Assembly (NCBI RefSeq): GCF_004295585.1
Contig: NZ_AP019400.1
Span: forward strand, 248,001-312,000
DNA length: 64,000 nucleotides
Direction of reading: 5' to 3'
Source: Cohnella abietis
GTDB taxonomy: Bacteria > Bacillota > Bacilli > Paenibacillales > Paenibacillaceae
Part shown: piece after piece, positions 61,743 to 64,000 of the stretch
How the letters are laid out: each line of letters begins with the position of its first letter
Position numbering within the stretch: position 1 is the stretch's first letter
Notes under the pieces: generated by a model
What the model was told of the DNA's origin: nothing
The model's database searches: none
The model's input: the letters and a program-made list of their open reading frames with translations, nothing else
Made by a program: the position numbers and the translations under genes

Positions 61743-63491
61743 ATGGAGATGTGTCGTGTAATGCACATCCCCAAGCGCCAGCAGCCTATACAAGTACTAG
61801 CCCACTGGATATTCGATCCGATCCATACGAAATCTGGATCGATTCAGGAAGGGAATCTAGTCTTAGCCGATAAGAGCGGCCTCGGCAATCATATCGAATT
61901 GGTTACGACTAATGAAAGTACTACGCAGCAATACGCCCCTCATCTTGATTGGATGAAGGATACTTCAGGAGGGGCCGGCTTATCTTTATATAATGATCGA
62001 TGCGATAAAGGTACAGGAAGTTATTTTCAAACCGTGAAGGATGCCCCTCTCAATCAAGAGAGCTTTGGGCAAGGATACACCATCGAAGTCGTCGTTCAAA
62101 TGCCAGAGCTTTTCGATGAGGATAGACACAGTTGGATGGGTGTGCTGACGAGACAGGGTAGAGCGGCGGATCTTGGTAAATCGGGAGAAAACGAAATTGT
62201 TGCAACTCTATCTATTTCGAATTGTAAGGAATACCAATGGGTAAGTCATCCTACGAATCAAACTTCATCGGTTACGAATTGGTCACGTTATTTGAAACCC
62301 GGACAATGGCATCATGTCGTCATCGTTAATGATACGATACAAACACTGTTGTACGTGGACGGGATTTGTGATTTCAACAGTCCTACAAGAGATATCAGGG
62401 GTATCGCTCAAATCGAAGGAAAAGGTTGGAATATCGGAGCCTCAGAATGGGGCGGCCAACTAGATCAACTGTTTTCTGGCTCCATTAGAGAGATTCGTAT
62501 TGCAGGAGAACCCCTTGAGAGAGTGGATTGGCTACTTGATTCCAAGCCGCAGCAAGTTATTAAAGGTACTAACGAGGAGCATCCTCTTTCACTCCAGAAA
62601 AGCGCTTATCACTTTGTTTTTGTCCCTGATGCACAGAAGCTTGTCTATTTAAATCCCGAAATGTTTGAAGCGCAAACAAAATGGATAGTGGACAATCACT
62701 CCAGATTTAATATTGCTATGACTGCATTTGTAGGAGATATCGTCGACCATAGTGATGCCCCAGAGGAGTGGGATCGCTCTTCCAGGGCGATATCCCTCTT
62801 GGATCAATCTCACACTCCATATATGATGACTGCTGGAAATCACGACTATGACGCCGCTGATACTTATTTGCAGCACTTCGGACCTGATCGCTTTCGCAGC
62901 AAGGAATACTATAAAGGCCATTCACCGTCCCAATACAGCTCGTATGGTTTCATTCAAGCAGGAAGCTATACTTATCTCTGGTTAATGGTAGATATGCAAT
63001 ACCTTTTGCAGGACATGGCATGGTGCAAAGCAGTGCTCGAGGAACATCCGAATATACCTACTATTATTGTGTCCCATGATATTCTTTATGCGACGAAGGA
63101 AGAGGAGCGCCGAATTGTTCATGAATCGGAGAACGGCAGGCTGATATGGGAGGAATTAGTTGCTCCTTATAATCAGGTGTTCCTGACCGTAAACGGACAT
63201 TATGACGGGACTGCTCACCATATACGAAGAAATAATTCCGATCATATGGTCATTCAACTGTTGATCAATTATCAGGACAGCTACCGTGGCGGAAATGGTT
63301 GGATGAGACTAGCTGGATTTAATGAGGAAGCTAACCAAATTTCTTTTCTGACCTACTCGCCTTGGGTAGAGCTTCTAGGAAAGAACGAACCGCTGTCCTA
63401 TCCGGATTACCGATACTTGACGGGACAATATGATACTTTTGTGATTCCATTTCCTTTTGAGAAACGTTTTAATTTTGTGACCGAAAGTTAA
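61743..63491 (+). CDS. LamG-domain metallophosphoesterase without signal peptide
   Basis: 582 residues, ATG 61743 with GGGAGG 9 nt upstream. Residues about 15-265 form a concanavalin/LamG-like sandwich (YTIEVVVQMPELF, LKPGQWHHVVIVND, LLYVDGICDFNS, IGASEWGGQLDQLFSGSIREIRIAG). Residues about 288-575 form a calcineurin-like phosphoesterase: GDIVDH (331-336), AGNHDYD (364-370), VSHDI (443-447) and NGHYDGTAHH (484-493). The usual first D-x-H is replaced by PDAQ. No signal peptide, although LamG domains are normally extracellular. Same operon as the HAD phosphatase and DeoR regulator 2. The substrate may be a glycan-linked phosphate (inference). Confidence 0.8.
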   Translation: MEMCRVMHIPKRQQPIQVLAHWIFDPIHTKSGSIQEGNLVLADKSGLGNHIELVTTNESTTQQYAPHLDWMKDTSGGAGLSLYNDRCDKGTGSYFQTVKDAPLNQESFGQGYTIEVVVQMPELFDEDRHSWMGVLTRQGRAADLGKSGENEIVATLSISNCKEYQWVSHPTNQTSSVTNWSRYLKPGQWHHVVIVNDTIQTLLYVDGICDFNSPTRDIRGIAQIEGKGWNIGASEWGGQLDQLFSGSIREIRIAGEPLERVDWLLDSKPQQVIKGTNEEHPLSLQKSAYHFVFVPDAQKLVYLNPEMFEAQTKWIVDNHSRFNIAMTAFVGDIVDHSDAPEEWDRSSRAISLLDQSHTPYMMTAGNHDYDAADTYLQHFGPDRFRSKEYYKGHSPSQYSSYGFIQAGSYTYLWLMVDMQYLLQDMAWCKAVLEEHPNIPTIIVSHDILYATKEEERRIVHESENGRLIWEELVAPYNQVFLTVNGHYDGTAHHIRRNNSDHMVIQLLINYQDSYRGGNGWMRLAGFNEEANQISFLTYSPWVELLGKNEPLSYPDYRYLTGQYDTFVIPFPFEKRFNFVTES

Positions 63492-63520
63492 TTATCCGAT
63501 TAATTTGGAGTGATCGCTCA

Positions 63521-64000
63521 ATGTCTCTTTTATCCGAAGAAAGAAAGCAGCATATTCTCATTCAACTAGATACGATCGGCAAGGTGCGGGTTATCTCGCT
63601 GGCTGAACAGCTTCAAGTCTCGAATGAAACGATTCGGCGTGATCTGTTTGTATTGGAGGAAGAAGGAAGGCTTAAACGCGTCTACGGTGGAGCTATAAAG
63701 GTGCAATATGATGAGGGCGAGCCCCCCTATCAGCAACGACAAATCTTAAATTATGAAGCAAAGAAGACTATTGGGTACAGGGCTGTTGATCTGATCCAGG
63801 ACGGAAACACTATCTATATGGATACGGGAACAACGATCCATGAATTGGCACGCTCCCTCAAAGACAAGAAACGAATAACGGTTATCACTAATTCCTTAAC
63901 TGTCGCGAATCTGCTGACAGAATCGTTGTCCCAAGCCCTCTTCAGCGGGCGAGTAATTATTCTGGGCGGTGAAATATCGCCGGAGCAACAATCTGTAAAT
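63521..64000 (+). CDS. DeoR-family transcriptional regulator 2 (3' end outside window)
   Basis: The first 160 codons are present; ATG 63521 with TTGGAGTG. Helix-turn-helix LAEQLQVSNETIRRDLFVLEEEGRLKRVYGGA and sensor motifs IYMDTGTTIHELARSL and VIILGGEISPEQQS. It is a close paralogue of regulator 1 at 58010 and lies 29 bp after the LamG-phosphoesterase gene in the same direction. Probably controls this run, or a further transporter beyond the window edge. Confidence 0.88.
   Translation, partial: MSLLSEERKQHILIQLDTIGKVRVISLAEQLQVSNETIRRDLFVLEEEGRLKRVYGGAIKVQYDEGEPPYQQRQILNYEAKKTIGYRAVDLIQDGNTIYMDTGTTIHELARSLKDKKRITVITNSLTVANLLTESLSQALFSGRVIILGGEISPEQQSVN

Noticed and set aside
1-64000. tRNA, rRNA, IS transposase, phage or replication-origin signals
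   Set aside because: None was recognised on reading both strands; absence is by eye and a tRNA/Rfam scan would be needed to confirm it.

Overview
The window looks like a chromosomal segment of a Gram-positive, endospore-type Bacillales bacterium, most likely Paenibacillus or a close relative. The evidence is strong AGGAGG-type ribosome sites with frequent TTG/GTG starts, several proteins ending in three S-layer homology (SLH) domains, a copper-amine-oxidase-N protein, a Btr-like siderophore regulator, an HssRS/HrtBA heme-efflux system and lipoprotein-binding-protein sugar ABC transporters without their own ATPase. No rRNA, tRNA, CRISPR array, IS element or phage was seen.

Layout. 1-4300: the 5' part of a secreted leucine-rich-repeat protein (cut by the window edge), a 31-residue holin-like type I toxin with a probable antisense RNA, and a SecA2-type accessory translocase ATPase that lacks the zinc tail. 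4352-20394: the most striking region, a tandem duplication of a two-gene surface module. Each copy has gene A, a secreted beta-helix-type protein without anchor (4603-6987 and 13069-15459, about 98% identical), followed by gene B, a large protein with a related N-terminal domain, then fibronectin-III repeats (6 versus 7) and three SLH domains (7108-11718 and 15580-20394). A LysR-type regulator lies between the copies. A relic of its 3' end and a matching palindrome precede copy 1, next to the divergent secA2 promoter. SecA2 may be a dedicated exporter for these proteins (inference).

20395-27780: a PQQ-propeller/CAO-N protein, a two-part secreted metallopeptidase, a TerB-like protein and an RlmL-type 23S rRNA methyltransferase. 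27870-32588: a minus-strand iron-siderophore block (Btr-like AraC regulator, alpha/beta hydrolase, siderophore-binding lipoprotein, FhuF-like ferric reductase) with two Fur-like boxes but no permease. 32747-37744: acetyltransferase, AraC/GyrI regulator and BtrH-like protein in one run, then a prolyl-4-hydroxylase and a GH43 lipoprotein. 39188-43101: HssR-HssS and HrtB-HrtA, with an 11-bp-period direct repeat in the hrtB promoter. 43223-47047: a TrmB-family regulator divergent from an NCS1 permease and an amidohydrolase/deaminase. That promoter carries an operator-like dyad and a leader of about 220 nt.

47106-64000: a seven-bladed FG-GAP propeller/SLH protein, DUF1697, and then a six-gene minus-strand run (two sugar-type ABC permeases, binding lipoprotein, metallophosphoesterase, PHP phosphoesterase, MATE exporter) divergent from a DeoR-family regulator. 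After a CAP/SLH surface protein there is a second run (HAD 5'-nucleotidase, LamG-metallophosphoesterase, a second closely related DeoR regulator truncated by the window end). The two DeoR/phosphoesterase runs plausibly serve uptake and intracellular dephosphorylation of one phosphorylated carbohydrate or nucleotide-like substrate (inference).
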